A stretch of 64,000 bases of DNA from Treponema socranskii subsp. paredis ATCC 35535 (GTDB lineage Bacteria > Spirochaetota > Spirochaetia > Treponematales > Treponemataceae), in contig KE332515.1 of NCBI GenBank assembly GCA_000413015.1, positions 124,001-188,000 on the forward strand, written 5' to 3'. Of this stretch, positions 8,985 through 17,173 are shown in pieces. Both the position numbers and the translations under genes were made by a program. The notes beneath the pieces were generated by a model. That model was given only the letters and a program-made list of their open reading frames with translations, searched no databases and was not told the DNA's origin. Within the stretch, counting starts at the first letter, position 1. Each line of letters opens with the position of its first letter.

Positions 8985-10223
8985 ATGAAAAAGTCGATTG
9001 CAGCGGTATGCACGATTTTTATGTGCGCGGCGCTTTTTATAAGCTGCGGCGGCAAAAAAAACGAAAAACTCGTGTATTGGAGCATGTGGAACGAAGCCGA
9101 GCCTCAGGGGCAGGTTATCGCCGAAGCGGTTCGGGAATTCGAAAAAGAAACGGGCATCAAAATTGAAGTCAATTTCAACGGCAGGGATATCCGGAAAACG
9201 CTCCAGCCGGCGCTCGATGCGGGTGAAACGATCGATATCTTTGACGAGGATATCGAACGAGTGGCCAGAACATGGGGAAAATATCTTTTGCCGCTCGATT
9301 CGTTTATCGACAAAAGCTATCCGACGACGGGCGGTAAAGCGTACAAAGACGTCGTAAACAGTTTGCTGCTTTCGGTCGCTCGCGATTTGGGCGACGGAAC
9401 GGTAAAAAATATTCCGTACCAGCCGTCCGCATTCGTCACCTTGTACAATAAAGATTTGTTTGCAAAAGCAGGTATTGCAGCTCCTCCCGCGACATGGGAT
9501 GAAATGCTCGATGTGTGCGCAAAGCTTAAATCGATCGGAGTATACGGTATCACCGTCGACGACGCATATATGGCAGCTTTGTTCGGTTATTGTATGGACC
9601 GCCTCGTCGGCAGAGACGCGACGCTTGAAATGGTAAAAAACAATGATTTTACCGGACCGCAAGTGCTTGAGTTCGGAAAGATTTGGGAAAATATGGCGAA
9701 AAAGGGCTATATCATCCCAAAAGCCGCATCGAATATTTTTCCTGCAGGACAGGTTGAAGATATCGCGACGGGAAAGGCTGCGATGTATCTCAACGGAACG
9801 TGGCTTCCGAATGAAATCAAAGGAAATGCACCCGATATGAACTGGGGAGAATTTGCATGGCCTGCTATTTCGCCTGCGGGAGACGGTATCGAAGCCAACC
9901 ACTTCGGTTCGCAGAGTTTCGGTATCAATAAAAATTCAAAACACGCCGAAGAAGCGTTCCGCTTTATCGTCTATATGACGACGGGAAAATGGGACGAAAG
10001 ACTTGCATCCGAAAGCATCGGTATTCCCGTTGCAAACGATTCGGATTGGCCCGTACAGCTTGCCGATGCGAAACTCATCGTCGATTCGACGACGAAGCGG
10101 TTTCCGTATGCGTGCGGCATGGAAGACAGTTCCGACATCAACGCAAAGATAAAAGAAAATTTTGCAAAGCTCATCGTCGGCACGCATACGGCACAGTCGT
10201 TTGCCGACGCTATGACAAAATAA
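8985..10223 (+). CDS. Sugar ABC transporter substrate-binding lipoprotein
   Basis: 412 residues from ATG 8985, four bases after a GGGGG ribosome binding site. Residues 1-20 are a lipoprotein signal with lipobox LFIS-C21. The mature part is a family 1 extracellular solute-binding protein: WSMWNEAEPQGQVIAEAVREFEKETGIK is typical of the first lobe, and ATGKAAMYLNGTWLPNEI is the usual hinge region. It delivers a sugar or oligosaccharide to the two permeases downstream. A long gap with a strong nested hairpin separates it from them, which would allow excess binding protein. Substrate not deducible. Confidence 0.92.
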   Translation: MKKSIAAVCTIFMCAALFISCGGKKNEKLVYWSMWNEAEPQGQVIAEAVREFEKETGIKIEVNFNGRDIRKTLQPALDAGETIDIFDEDIERVARTWGKYLLPLDSFIDKSYPTTGGKAYKDVVNSLLLSVARDLGDGTVKNIPYQPSAFVTLYNKDLFAKAGIAAPPATWDEMLDVCAKLKSIGVYGITVDDAYMAALFGYCMDRLVGRDATLEMVKNNDFTGPQVLEFGKIWENMAKKGYIIPKAASNIFPAGQVEDIATGKAAMYLNGTWLPNEIKGNAPDMNWGEFAWPAISPAGDGIEANHFGSQSFGINKNSKHAEEAFRFIVYMTTGKWDERLASESIGIPVANDSDWPVQLADAKLIVDSTTKRFPYACGMEDSSDINAKIKENFAKLIVGTHTAQSFADAMTK

Positions 10224-10291
10224 CAAAACGGATATTGATTTTAAAAAAAATCATTATAAAAAGTATGCTTTGAAAACTGCGGTTTTTAGAG

Positions 10292-10388
10292 ACAGCCGAG
10301 AGACGTGCGGGGTACACTTACCGTGTGCCCCGCAATATTCGGACGCGATCGTCTCCGGCGGGAAGCGGCCGGCGTTAGGCTGTTTTTT
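10292..10388 (+). terminator. Nested hairpin with U-tract between binding protein and permease genes
   Basis: Three nested pairings are visible: ACAGCC (10292-10297) with GGCTGT (10378-10383), GAGACG (10300-10305) with CGTCTC (10350-10355), and TGCGGGGTACAC (10306-10317) with GTGTGCCCCGCA (10323-10334, one wobble pair). The outer stem is followed by a run of T. This looks like a partial terminator that protects the binding-protein mRNA and lowers permease expression. Confidence 0.6.
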
Positions 10389-10408
10389 TTAGTCAGGACG
10401 GTTTTGCG

Positions 10409-11323
10409 ATGCTCAAAAAAAATAAAACGATAATTGCCGTGTTTTTAACTCCGGCGCTTATATGCTACGTGCTTTTCTTTTTGTATCCGACAATCAGAAC
10501 GTTCATTATGAGTTTTTTCCGTATCGAAAGTATTTCGGATTCCGTTTCAACATGGAAATTTTTCGGTTTCGGTAATTATAAAAAGCTGTTTTCGACTCCT
10601 ATTTTTTTGCAGTCGATGTTCAATATTGCACGTATTTGGTGTATCGGCGGACTCGGTACGATGTTCATGAGTTTGCTCTTCGCTTTTATCCTGTCGAGCG
10701 GTATACGCGCCAAAGCGTTTTTCAGAAGCGCCATATATCTTCCGAACGTCGTGAGCGCAGTCGCGATGGGAACTATGTGGATCAATTATATCTACAATCC
10801 GGACTACGGTTTGCTGTACACGGTGCTGCATAAAATCGGGGTTTTGAGCGGAGCGGAAAAGATATTGTGGACGGGACCGGGAAACCTGTTTTGGAGTATG
10901 CTCGTCGCATACTGTTTCGGTATGGTCGGCTATCATATGCTCATCTTTATGAGCGGCATTGAACAGATCCCGCGCGATTATTACGAAGCGGCGCTGCTCG
11001 ACGGATGCAACGGCTGGCAGCGTTTTATCCACATAACCGTTCCGTTTTTGCGCGGCGTGACGCGTACGAATATGGTCATGTGGACGGTGTATACCGTCGG
11101 CTTTTTCGTGTGGGGACAGATGTTCAGTCCGGTAAATCTTTCGAACGATACCGTCGCTCCGATGAATTATATGTACGAACTCGTATTCGGCTCTTCGTCT
11201 TCGGCAAATACGGCGCGCGATACGGGAGCGGGAGCCGCGATCGGTATTATCATGATGCTCATCGTTATCGTCGTGTTTTTGTTGACAAGCAGCATCGTTA
11301 AAAACGACGATACGGAAGTATAA
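10409..11323 (+). CDS. Sugar ABC transporter permease, MalF type
   Basis: 304 residues with about six membrane helices, beginning with a hydrophobic helix at 8-30. The cytoplasmic EAA loop that docks the ATPase is present (YYEAALLDGCNGWQRFIHITVP). It forms the first half of the inner-membrane channel for the sugar captured by the upstream lipoprotein. The next permease starts 15 bases downstream behind an AAGGGGAGG ribosome binding site. No ATPase gene is in this operon. Confidence 0.92.
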   Translation: MLKKNKTIIAVFLTPALICYVLFFLYPTIRTFIMSFFRIESISDSVSTWKFFGFGNYKKLFSTPIFLQSMFNIARIWCIGGLGTMFMSLLFAFILSSGIRAKAFFRSAIYLPNVVSAVAMGTMWINYIYNPDYGLLYTVLHKIGVLSGAEKILWTGPGNLFWSMLVAYCFGMVGYHMLIFMSGIEQIPRDYYEAALLDGCNGWQRFIHITVPFLRGVTRTNMVMWTVYTVGFFVWGQMFSPVNLSNDTVAPMNYMYELVFGSSSSANTARDTGAGAAIGIIMMLIVIVVFLLTSSIVKNDDTEV

Positions 11324-11337
11324 GGGGAGGCGATACG

Positions 11338-12210
11338 ATGCCGGAATTTAATAAAAAGCATATGGTTAAGTCTAATGTCGGAAAAGGGTATTCCGTTGCT
11401 GCAGGGTATACGCTGGTAGGGCTTTGGGTTTTATTTACGTTTATCCTTATCAGCTGGGTAGTCCTTGCATCTTTTTCGACGTCGCAGGAGATTTTCTCCG
11501 ATCACATGTTCAAATTCGTAAGCGGTTTCCATTTTGACAATTACGTAAAAGCGTGGACTACGCAAAGGGTTTCGGTATTTTTTATGAACTCGCTTTTGTA
11601 TACGCTCGCAGCCTGTACGGCGATAGTCGTGATTTCCGCACCCGCAGCCTATGTGCTTTCCCGTTTTAAATTCAAAGGAAACGCGCTGCTGCAGAATATG
11701 TTCGCTGCAGGACTCGGTATACCGCTCATAATGGTTATCATGCCGCTGTTCGGTCTCGTGTCGCAGCTGCATTTGACAAATAACCGAATCCTTATCATTT
11801 TTTTGTATACGGCGATGAACATTCCGTTCGGCGTGTTTTATCTTTCCGCCTTTTTCAGGAATTTGAGCTCCTCGTACGAAGAGGCTGCGGCTATAGACGG
11901 CTGCAATCCGATAGCGGCGTTTTGGATTATCATCTTTCCTCTTGCCCAGCCGGGCATCGTTACGGTGAGTATCTTTAATTTCATCACCGTATGGAACGAA
12001 TATTTTATGTCGCTCATATTCGCAAACAGAACCGCAGTGCGTCCCGTCGCCGTCGGTTTGTACAGTATGATTCAGTCGATGCGCTATACGGGCGACTGGG
12101 GCGGTATGTTTGCGAGCGTCGTCATCGTATTTTTGCCGACATTTATTTTGTACCTGTTCCTCTCCGAACGGGTGATCGCCGGAGTTACGAGCGGTGCGAT
12201 CAAAGGCTGA
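11338..12210 (+). CDS. Sugar ABC transporter permease, MalG type
   Basis: 290 residues with about six membrane helices and the EAA loop YEEAAAIDGCNPIAAFWIIIFP. It is the second channel subunit, partnering the 10409-11323 permease. The end (ERVIAGVTSGAIKG) is the usual MalG-type C-terminus that contacts the ATPase. A DUF5107/TPR gene follows 20 bases downstream and is probably co-transcribed. Confidence 0.92.
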   Translation: MPEFNKKHMVKSNVGKGYSVAAGYTLVGLWVLFTFILISWVVLASFSTSQEIFSDHMFKFVSGFHFDNYVKAWTTQRVSVFFMNSLLYTLAACTAIVVISAPAAYVLSRFKFKGNALLQNMFAAGLGIPLIMVIMPLFGLVSQLHLTNNRILIIFLYTAMNIPFGVFYLSAFFRNLSSSYEEAAAIDGCNPIAAFWIIIFPLAQPGIVTVSIFNFITVWNEYFMSLIFANRTAVRPVAVGLYSMIQSMRYTGDWGGMFASVVIVFLPTFILYLFLSERVIAGVTSGAIKG

Positions 12211-12230
12211 CCGGTAAGGGGTTTATCGTT

Positions 12231-14264
12231 ATGATATACGTTTCGACCGAAAAAATATCCGCCGCGCTTTTACAGGGAGAAAACCCGCTGCCGCATTTCC
12301 GTTCGCGCGAACACGATATGCGTGTCGAATTTTGTAAAGGAACGCCGCCCTTTTGTTTGAGCGGAGCGGGTTTTTCATGCGGTTATCGGATTTTGCCGTA
12401 TACGGTGCAGGACAGATACGACCGTAACAGAAAGGAATGCGATATCCGCACGATCGTCATGGAAAACGATTTTATAAAAGCGGAATTTCTTCCCGATTGG
12501 GGAGGGCGGCTTTGGTCGCTCGTCGATAAAACGTCGGGGCGCGAGCTTTTGTACAAAAACGGAGTGCTCCAGCCGGCAAATCTCGCCATACGCAACGCGT
12601 GGTTTTCAGGCGGCGTTGAATGGAATGTGGGGCAGTACGGGCACGCGTTTACAACCTGTTCGACCGTCGGCTTTGCGTCGGTGCGCGCATCGGACGGCGA
12701 AGAATTTCTGCGCATGTATTCGTATGAGCGGTGCAAAGATTTTTTTTGGCAAATCGATTTTCATCTTCCCGAATCCTCGCGCTTTCTGTACGCGCATCCG
12801 GTCATCTTCAATATAAACGACGAGCCGCTTTCCGTTTATTATTGGACGAATATCGCTGTGCCGCAGACGGACTCGTCCCGCGTATTCGCTTCTTCCCGTC
12901 ATGCTCTGTATAAAACGCCGGATGATCAAAACGGCAGACCGACTTTCGGTTACGGCCGCATGCCGTTTTTTCCCATCGCTCCCGACATCGACCTGTCCTA
13001 TCCTGCACGCATACCTTTTTCGAGCGAATACTTTTTTAATTGTACCGACGAATCCCATCCGTGGGAAGCAGCCCTCGAAAAAGACGGTGCGGGTTTGTTC
13101 GACGTTTCGACCGGAGAGCTTTCATACCGGAAAATGTTTTGCTGGGGAAACTGCCGCGGCGGGAGGCATTGGGGGAGCTTTCTCGCAGGGGAAGCCGAAA
13201 CGTCGCTTGGCGCACGCGAAGGAGAAGAGGAAAATGCCGACTGCCGTTACTTTGAAATACAGGCGGGGCTTTCGCAAACGCAGCTCCACGGCGTCAGTAT
13301 GCCCCCGCGCGACAGGTGGGAGTGGACGCAGGCTTTCGGACTTCTTTGCGTATCGGCAAGCGATGCCGCATCGAACGATTGGAACCTCGCCGCGCGCGCC
13401 GTCGAGGGCAGCGTACGCGATTCGATCGACACGTCAAAGCTCGATTTGCTCGACGCATCCTATGCGGCGAAAGCCGATCTTCCGACTTCAAAAACGCTTT
13501 CCGATGCGGGAGAGTGGGGCGCTCTCGAAAAAGAGCGGCGGATGATGCAGGGTGAAAGCGATATACCGCCGTCTGCGGCCTTTTGTTTTTCTGACGAGCA
13601 AAACCCGTGGCGGCTTTTGCTTACGAAAGGAATCTTTCCGTATCGCTCCCCCGAAGACGGTCCGGGTCAATTTATGACCGGGAAAAAATGGCAGCGTCTG
13701 CTCGAAGCATACATAGCCGCTTCGAAAGAGATGCCCCCGTGGAATGCATTCTATCACTTGGGCGTTATGAAAATGGAAAACGGCGATGAAGAAGGTGCCG
13801 CATCGTGTTGGCTCGATGCCGAAAAAACGTGCAGCACCGCGTGGACGCAGAGAAATCTCGCGCAGCTTGCGCTTTTCAAAAACGATATTGCCGGAGCGCT
13901 TTCGCATTATGAGTGCGCGGTGCAGGCTGCGGGATTTTACGCGGACGTCTCCGTCGCCGAAGAATATGCAGCCCTCCTCGTACAAACGGAATGCTATGAA
14001 AAAGCGATCGAACTCTATAGCGCGCTTCCCGATGCGTGGAAAAACAGCGATTCCCTTGCCGTCGCGTACGGCAGGGCATGCGCATCGCTCGGAAAAAAAG
14101 ATGAAGCGTACAAAACGCTTTTCCGCAACTTTGCGAATATCCGCGAAAGCGAATCCCCTCTCGCCGATATTTGGAACAGAATGCACGCTTCGCCGCCTCC
14201 CTTTTGCCTCGATTTCAGCATGAAGTCTTCCGGCGGATCGAGCGGTCGAAAGGAGGTACGATAA
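12231..14264 (+). CDS. DUF5107-type carbohydrate-related protein with C-terminal TPR repeats
   Basis: 677 residues from ATG 12231, behind AAGGGG; the open frame extends further upstream, but that part overlaps the permease gene. Residues about 60-420 resemble the DUF5107 beta-sandwich, related to aldose-epimerase folds (FLPDWGGRLWSLVDKTSGRELLY and GGVEWNVGQYGH are typical). The C-terminal third contains TPR-like helical pairs (WNAFYHLGVMKMENGDEEGAASCW). No signal peptide, so it is probably cytoplasmic. In other bacteria such proteins accompany sugar-use genes, but their reaction is not established. The last codons (KEVR and stop) lie inside a DNA repeat shared with 23437-23464, so the 3' end may have been remade by that repeat. 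Confidence 0.8.
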   Translation: MIYVSTEKISAALLQGENPLPHFRSREHDMRVEFCKGTPPFCLSGAGFSCGYRILPYTVQDRYDRNRKECDIRTIVMENDFIKAEFLPDWGGRLWSLVDKTSGRELLYKNGVLQPANLAIRNAWFSGGVEWNVGQYGHAFTTCSTVGFASVRASDGEEFLRMYSYERCKDFFWQIDFHLPESSRFLYAHPVIFNINDEPLSVYYWTNIAVPQTDSSRVFASSRHALYKTPDDQNGRPTFGYGRMPFFPIAPDIDLSYPARIPFSSEYFFNCTDESHPWEAALEKDGAGLFDVSTGELSYRKMFCWGNCRGGRHWGSFLAGEAETSLGAREGEEENADCRYFEIQAGLSQTQLHGVSMPPRDRWEWTQAFGLLCVSASDAASNDWNLAARAVEGSVRDSIDTSKLDLLDASYAAKADLPTSKTLSDAGEWGALEKERRMMQGESDIPPSAAFCFSDEQNPWRLLLTKGIFPYRSPEDGPGQFMTGKKWQRLLEAYIAASKEMPPWNAFYHLGVMKMENGDEEGAASCWLDAEKTCSTAWTQRNLAQLALFKNDIAGALSHYECAVQAAGFYADVSVAEEYAALLVQTECYEKAIELYSALPDAWKNSDSLAVAYGRACASLGKKDEAYKTLFRNFANIRESESPLADIWNRMHASPPPFCLDFSMKSSGGSSGRKEVR

Positions 14265-14598
14265 AAAGCGCCGTCTGAAATATCGCCGTCGCTAAAGTCT
14301 GAAGACGAAAAACGCAGAAGCGTTTTTCTTTTACGGGAGACACTCGCGATTTCTGCGCATTGCTTGAAATCGCAGCGTTCTTATCTCGAGTTTGCACGGA
14401 TGTTTGCAGAAGAAGTGTATGTGTATCATTTTGATAAAAACAGAATAGATATGATATACCGTATTTCGCAAACTCGACTATTCAACGTGTGCGCTCGCTT
14501 GAAACGTCGGAGCGAAGCTCCTCGTTGCGAGAAACGCGCACGGCTAAAAACTTTTTCGGATGTTGAAACATCCTGCAAAAGTTTTTATGGGAGTCCTT
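14252..14598 (+). repeat. Repeated structured leader, long copy 1
   Basis: This stretch matches the minus-strand sequence 23464-23235. Both begin with AGGAGGTACGATAAAAA and continue CGCCGTCTGAAATATCGCC. This copy then has about 85 extra bases (14294-14380), including a terminator hairpin. The rest aligns. Stem A: TCGAGTTTGC (14386-14395) with GCAAACTCGA (14468-14477). Inner stem: TATCAT (14424-14429) with ATGATA (14451-14456). Stem B: GTGCGC (14489-14494) with GCGCAC (14536-14541), enclosing extra stems CTCGC/GCGAG and GGAGC/GCTCC. Stem C: AAAAACTTTT (14546-14555) with AAAAGTTTTT (14577-14586), enclosing GGATGTT/AACATCC. GGGAG at 14589-14593 is the ribosome binding site for the gene at 14599. 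Confidence 0.8.
14307..14333 (+). terminator. Intrinsic terminator after the first sugar-importer operon
   Basis: GAAAAACGC (14307-14315) and GCGTTTTTC (14320-14328) form a 9-bp stem with an AGAA loop, followed by TTTT. It lies 42 bases after the DUF5107 stop and inside the segment unique to this copy of the repeated leader. Confidence 0.7.
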
Positions 14599-15720
14599 AT
14601 GACCGGCGAAGAGCGGAATTCGGAAATACGCGATATCCTCTCATCCTATGCATTTCCCGGAGTCTGCCGATCATGCGTCCGCTTCGGAAGCGGCCACATT
14701 AACGATACTTTTTTCGCAACCTATGACGACAACGGAAAAGAAAATCGCTATATCGTGCAGCGCATCAATACCGACGTATTCAAAGACGTCGACGCGCTCA
14801 TGGACAATATCTGGCGCGTTACTTCGTTCCTTGCAGAAAAAATTATTAAAAACGGAGGGGACGCATCGCGTGAAGCGATGACCTTTATTAAAAATAAAGA
14901 GGGCGCTCTCTATACCCGAAGCAAAAAAGGTGCGTGCTGGAGGGCCTATCGTTTTATCGAAGACGCGCTGAGTATAGATGCCGCGCAAAGCGAATCCGAT
15001 TTTTACAACGCCTCTTATGCGTTCGGCACTTTTCAATATCTTCTCTCCGATTTTCCGGCATCTTCTCTGCATGAAACGATTCCCGCCTTTCACGACACGC
15101 CGAAGCGCTATCGTGACTTTATCGATACGGTAAAGCGCGATGCATGCGGCAGGGCTGCATCCGTTCGGGATGAAATCGATTTTTATATTTCGCACGAAGA
15201 CGATATGCGTGTATACGCCGACGCATACGGCGAGGGCGTCCTTCCCCTACGCGTGACGCACAACGATGCGAAGCTCAATAACGTGCTCCTCGACAAGGAG
15301 ACGCGCAAAGGTTTATGCGTTATCGATTTGGATACGGTGATGCCGGGTTTTGCGGGTTTCGATTTCGGAGATGCGATACGCTTCGGCGCGAGCACGGGTG
15401 CCGAAGACGAAAGGGATCTGTCGAAGGTGTGCCTTGACGAAGGCCTCTTTCGCGCCGGTGCGGAGGGATATATCGCAGGCTCGTGCGGTACGCTCACCGA
15501 AGACGAGCTTCGCCTGCTTCCTGTAGGAGCAAAGATTATGACGCTCGAATGCGGCATGCGCTTTCTCGCCGACTATATCGAAGGCGACCGCTATTTTAAG
15601 ATAGACCGCGAATCTCACAATCTCGATCGCGCCCGCACACAGATAAAACTCGTCCGCGAATTAGAAATGCGAAAAGATTTTCTCGAAGCGATCATACGCT
15701 CCGTATCCGGCATCCGCTGA
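14599..15720 (+). CDS. Phosphotransferase-family kinase, NahK-like (N-acetylhexosamine 1-kinase type)
   Basis: 373 residues from ATG 14599, behind GGGAG; an in-frame ATG at 14560 falls inside the leader hairpin and is unlikely. It has the aminoglycoside-phosphotransferase/choline-kinase fold: catalytic-loop motif VTHNDAKLNNVLLD and the metal-binding CVIDLDTVMPG. The length and the N-terminal FGSGHINDTF resemble NahK, which phosphorylates GlcNAc/GalNAc at C1. The flanking sugar importer and the upstream AGE epimerase fit a sugar kinase. The precise sugar is not certain. Confidence 0.82.
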   Translation: MTGEERNSEIRDILSSYAFPGVCRSCVRFGSGHINDTFFATYDDNGKENRYIVQRINTDVFKDVDALMDNIWRVTSFLAEKIIKNGGDASREAMTFIKNKEGALYTRSKKGACWRAYRFIEDALSIDAAQSESDFYNASYAFGTFQYLLSDFPASSLHETIPAFHDTPKRYRDFIDTVKRDACGRAASVRDEIDFYISHEDDMRVYADAYGEGVLPLRVTHNDAKLNNVLLDKETRKGLCVIDLDTVMPGFAGFDFGDAIRFGASTGAEDERDLSKVCLDEGLFRAGAEGYIAGSCGTLTEDELRLLPVGAKIMTLECGMRFLADYIEGDRYFKIDRESHNLDRARTQIKLVRELEMRKDFLEAIIRSVSGIR

Positions 15721-15745
15721 TTCTCTCTTTGCATATCATGCGAAC

Positions 15746-15775
15746 TTGACATCGCTTTTCGTGCGGTGTTATGAT
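15746..15775 (+). promoter_or_regulatory. Strong sigma-70 promoter for the second importer
   Basis: TTGACA at 15746-15751 and TATGAT at 15770-15775 with an 18-base spacer, 28 bases before the start codon. It separates the second binding-protein operon from the NahK-like gene upstream. Confidence 0.8.
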
Positions 15776-15802
15776 ATCACATCGATTTTCGTTGGAGGCA
15801 TT

Positions 15803-17071
15803 ATGAAAAAAATCGTAAAAGCGTTCGGTGCGCTCTGCATCGCCTTCGCTGCCGCTCAAGCTTTTGCAGCGGGTCCTACGGGTGCCAAGGGCGCTCCGGT
15901 GACGATGAAGATTGCGACGTGGACGAGCAACAAAGATCAAATCGCGCTGCTCAATTCTTTTGTCGAAGAATTCGCGCAAAAAAAGGGTATCGCCATTAAA
16001 GCCGATTTCGAAACGATTCCGTTCGGCGAATATACGGCGAAACTTTCACTTGAATTGCAGGGAAACGCGGCGCCTGACGTGTTTTGGATTCTCGAAACGT
16101 CGGCTCCCGCCTTTATCCGCGCGAAGACGCTTGCAAATCTTTCGAACGCGCTCGCTTCGTATAATCGCGACGACCTTTCCGAATCGGCGCTCGAACTGTG
16201 GAAAAGCGGCAAAGCCGTTTACGCCGTTCCCTTTTCCACTTCTCCGTTTTTTATTCTTTATAATGCCGACTTGTTAAAAAAAGCGGGCGTAAAAACTCCC
16301 GAGCAAATGATTAAAGACGGCACATGGACGTGGGAAAACTTCCGCACGATGTGCAAACAGATCAAAGACAAAACGGGCGTGTGGGCATACCAAACGGTGG
16401 ACGGCGGCGGTTACGGAGACCGCGTACTGCACAATCTCTGTCCGATAATCCGCTCCTACGGCGGAGACGTGTGGCAGGGAAACAAAGTGCTTATCAATAC
16501 TCCCGAAAGCGTCAAAGCGATTTCGCTCTTTCACAATATGGTATTTAAAGACCGCTCGGTGGTTCCGCCCGGGGATCAAAGCGATTTCTATGCCGGAAAC
16601 GCAGCTATGACCGTGGGACAGGTTTCCCGCGTATCGAAGCTCGTATCCGCGCCTTTTGCGTGGGGTATGGCGCCCATGCCTGCAGGTCCCAAGGGCAATA
16701 TCCCTGTCATAGGACAGGCTGCGATTGCCGCAAACGCGCGCGGCAAAAAGGTCACTCTCGCGTCGGAACTTGTCGCCTATATGACAAGCGAAAGCTGTGT
16801 GGCGCGCATGGCGGGCATCTGGCCGCCGGCACGCAAATCGGTACTCGCCTCTGCTGCATTTTTAAGCAGCAATCCGAACGTCAAACCCGAACAGATGAAA
16901 GCTTCTGTCGCCGATTCCATTGCGACGGGGCGCGTTCTTCCGTCTCACGCGCTGTATACGCAGATCCAAGTCGAATCCCGCATGATATGGGATAAACTGT
17001 GGAAAGCCGACGCCGACGTCAAAGCCGTTGTCGACGAAGTTGCAAAAGTCTATTCAAAATACATCAAATAA
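15803..17071 (+). CDS. Sugar ABC transporter substrate-binding protein
   Basis: 422 residues from ATG 15803, behind a TTGGAGG ribosome binding site; an in-frame upstream start would lie within the promoter. Residues 1-22 are a signal peptide ending AQAFA. There is no lipobox Cys, so it may be a free periplasmic protein or anchored by its uncleaved signal. The body is a family 1 solute-binding protein (VTMKIATWTSNKDQIALLNSF; QGNAAPDVFWILETSAPAF). It feeds the two permeases that follow. Substrate unknown; the adjacent NahK-like kinase hints at an amino sugar. Confidence 0.9.
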   Translation: MKKIVKAFGALCIAFAAAQAFAAGPTGAKGAPVTMKIATWTSNKDQIALLNSFVEEFAQKKGIAIKADFETIPFGEYTAKLSLELQGNAAPDVFWILETSAPAFIRAKTLANLSNALASYNRDDLSESALELWKSGKAVYAVPFSTSPFFILYNADLLKKAGVKTPEQMIKDGTWTWENFRTMCKQIKDKTGVWAYQTVDGGGYGDRVLHNLCPIIRSYGGDVWQGNKVLINTPESVKAISLFHNMVFKDRSVVPPGDQSDFYAGNAAMTVGQVSRVSKLVSAPFAWGMAPMPAGPKGNIPVIGQAAIAANARGKKVTLASELVAYMTSESCVARMAGIWPPARKSVLASAAFLSSNPNVKPEQMKASVADSIATGRVLPSHALYTQIQVESRMIWDKLWKADADVKAVVDEVAKVYSKYIK

Positions 17072-17075
17072 GGCG

Positions 17076-17157
17076 CTTGCCGGGTTTTCTCATATTCGAA
17101 CGCGGTGAAGACTTCTCCGCGTTCGATCTTAGAGGCAAAGACAGCCCGGCCGGCAAG
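17076..17157 (+). promoter_or_regulatory. Two-tier hairpin between binding protein and permease genes
   Basis: CTTGCCGG (17076-17083) pairs with CCGGCAAG (17150-17157), enclosing a perfect 9-bp stem CGAACGCGG (17097-17105) / CCGCGTTCG (17117-17125). There is no U-tract. It starts five bases after the binding-protein stop and probably acts as a 3'-end stabiliser or a brake on permease translation. Confidence 0.6.
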
Positions 17158-17173
17158 AGATCTCATACACAAT

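Noticed and set aside
14364-14702. Open frame through the copy-1 leader that looks similar to the start of the frame at 23399
   Set aside because: The peptides look alike only because the DNA is repeated. A one-base length difference shifts the frame in the middle, and the insert in stem B is not matched, so a conserved protein is not supported.
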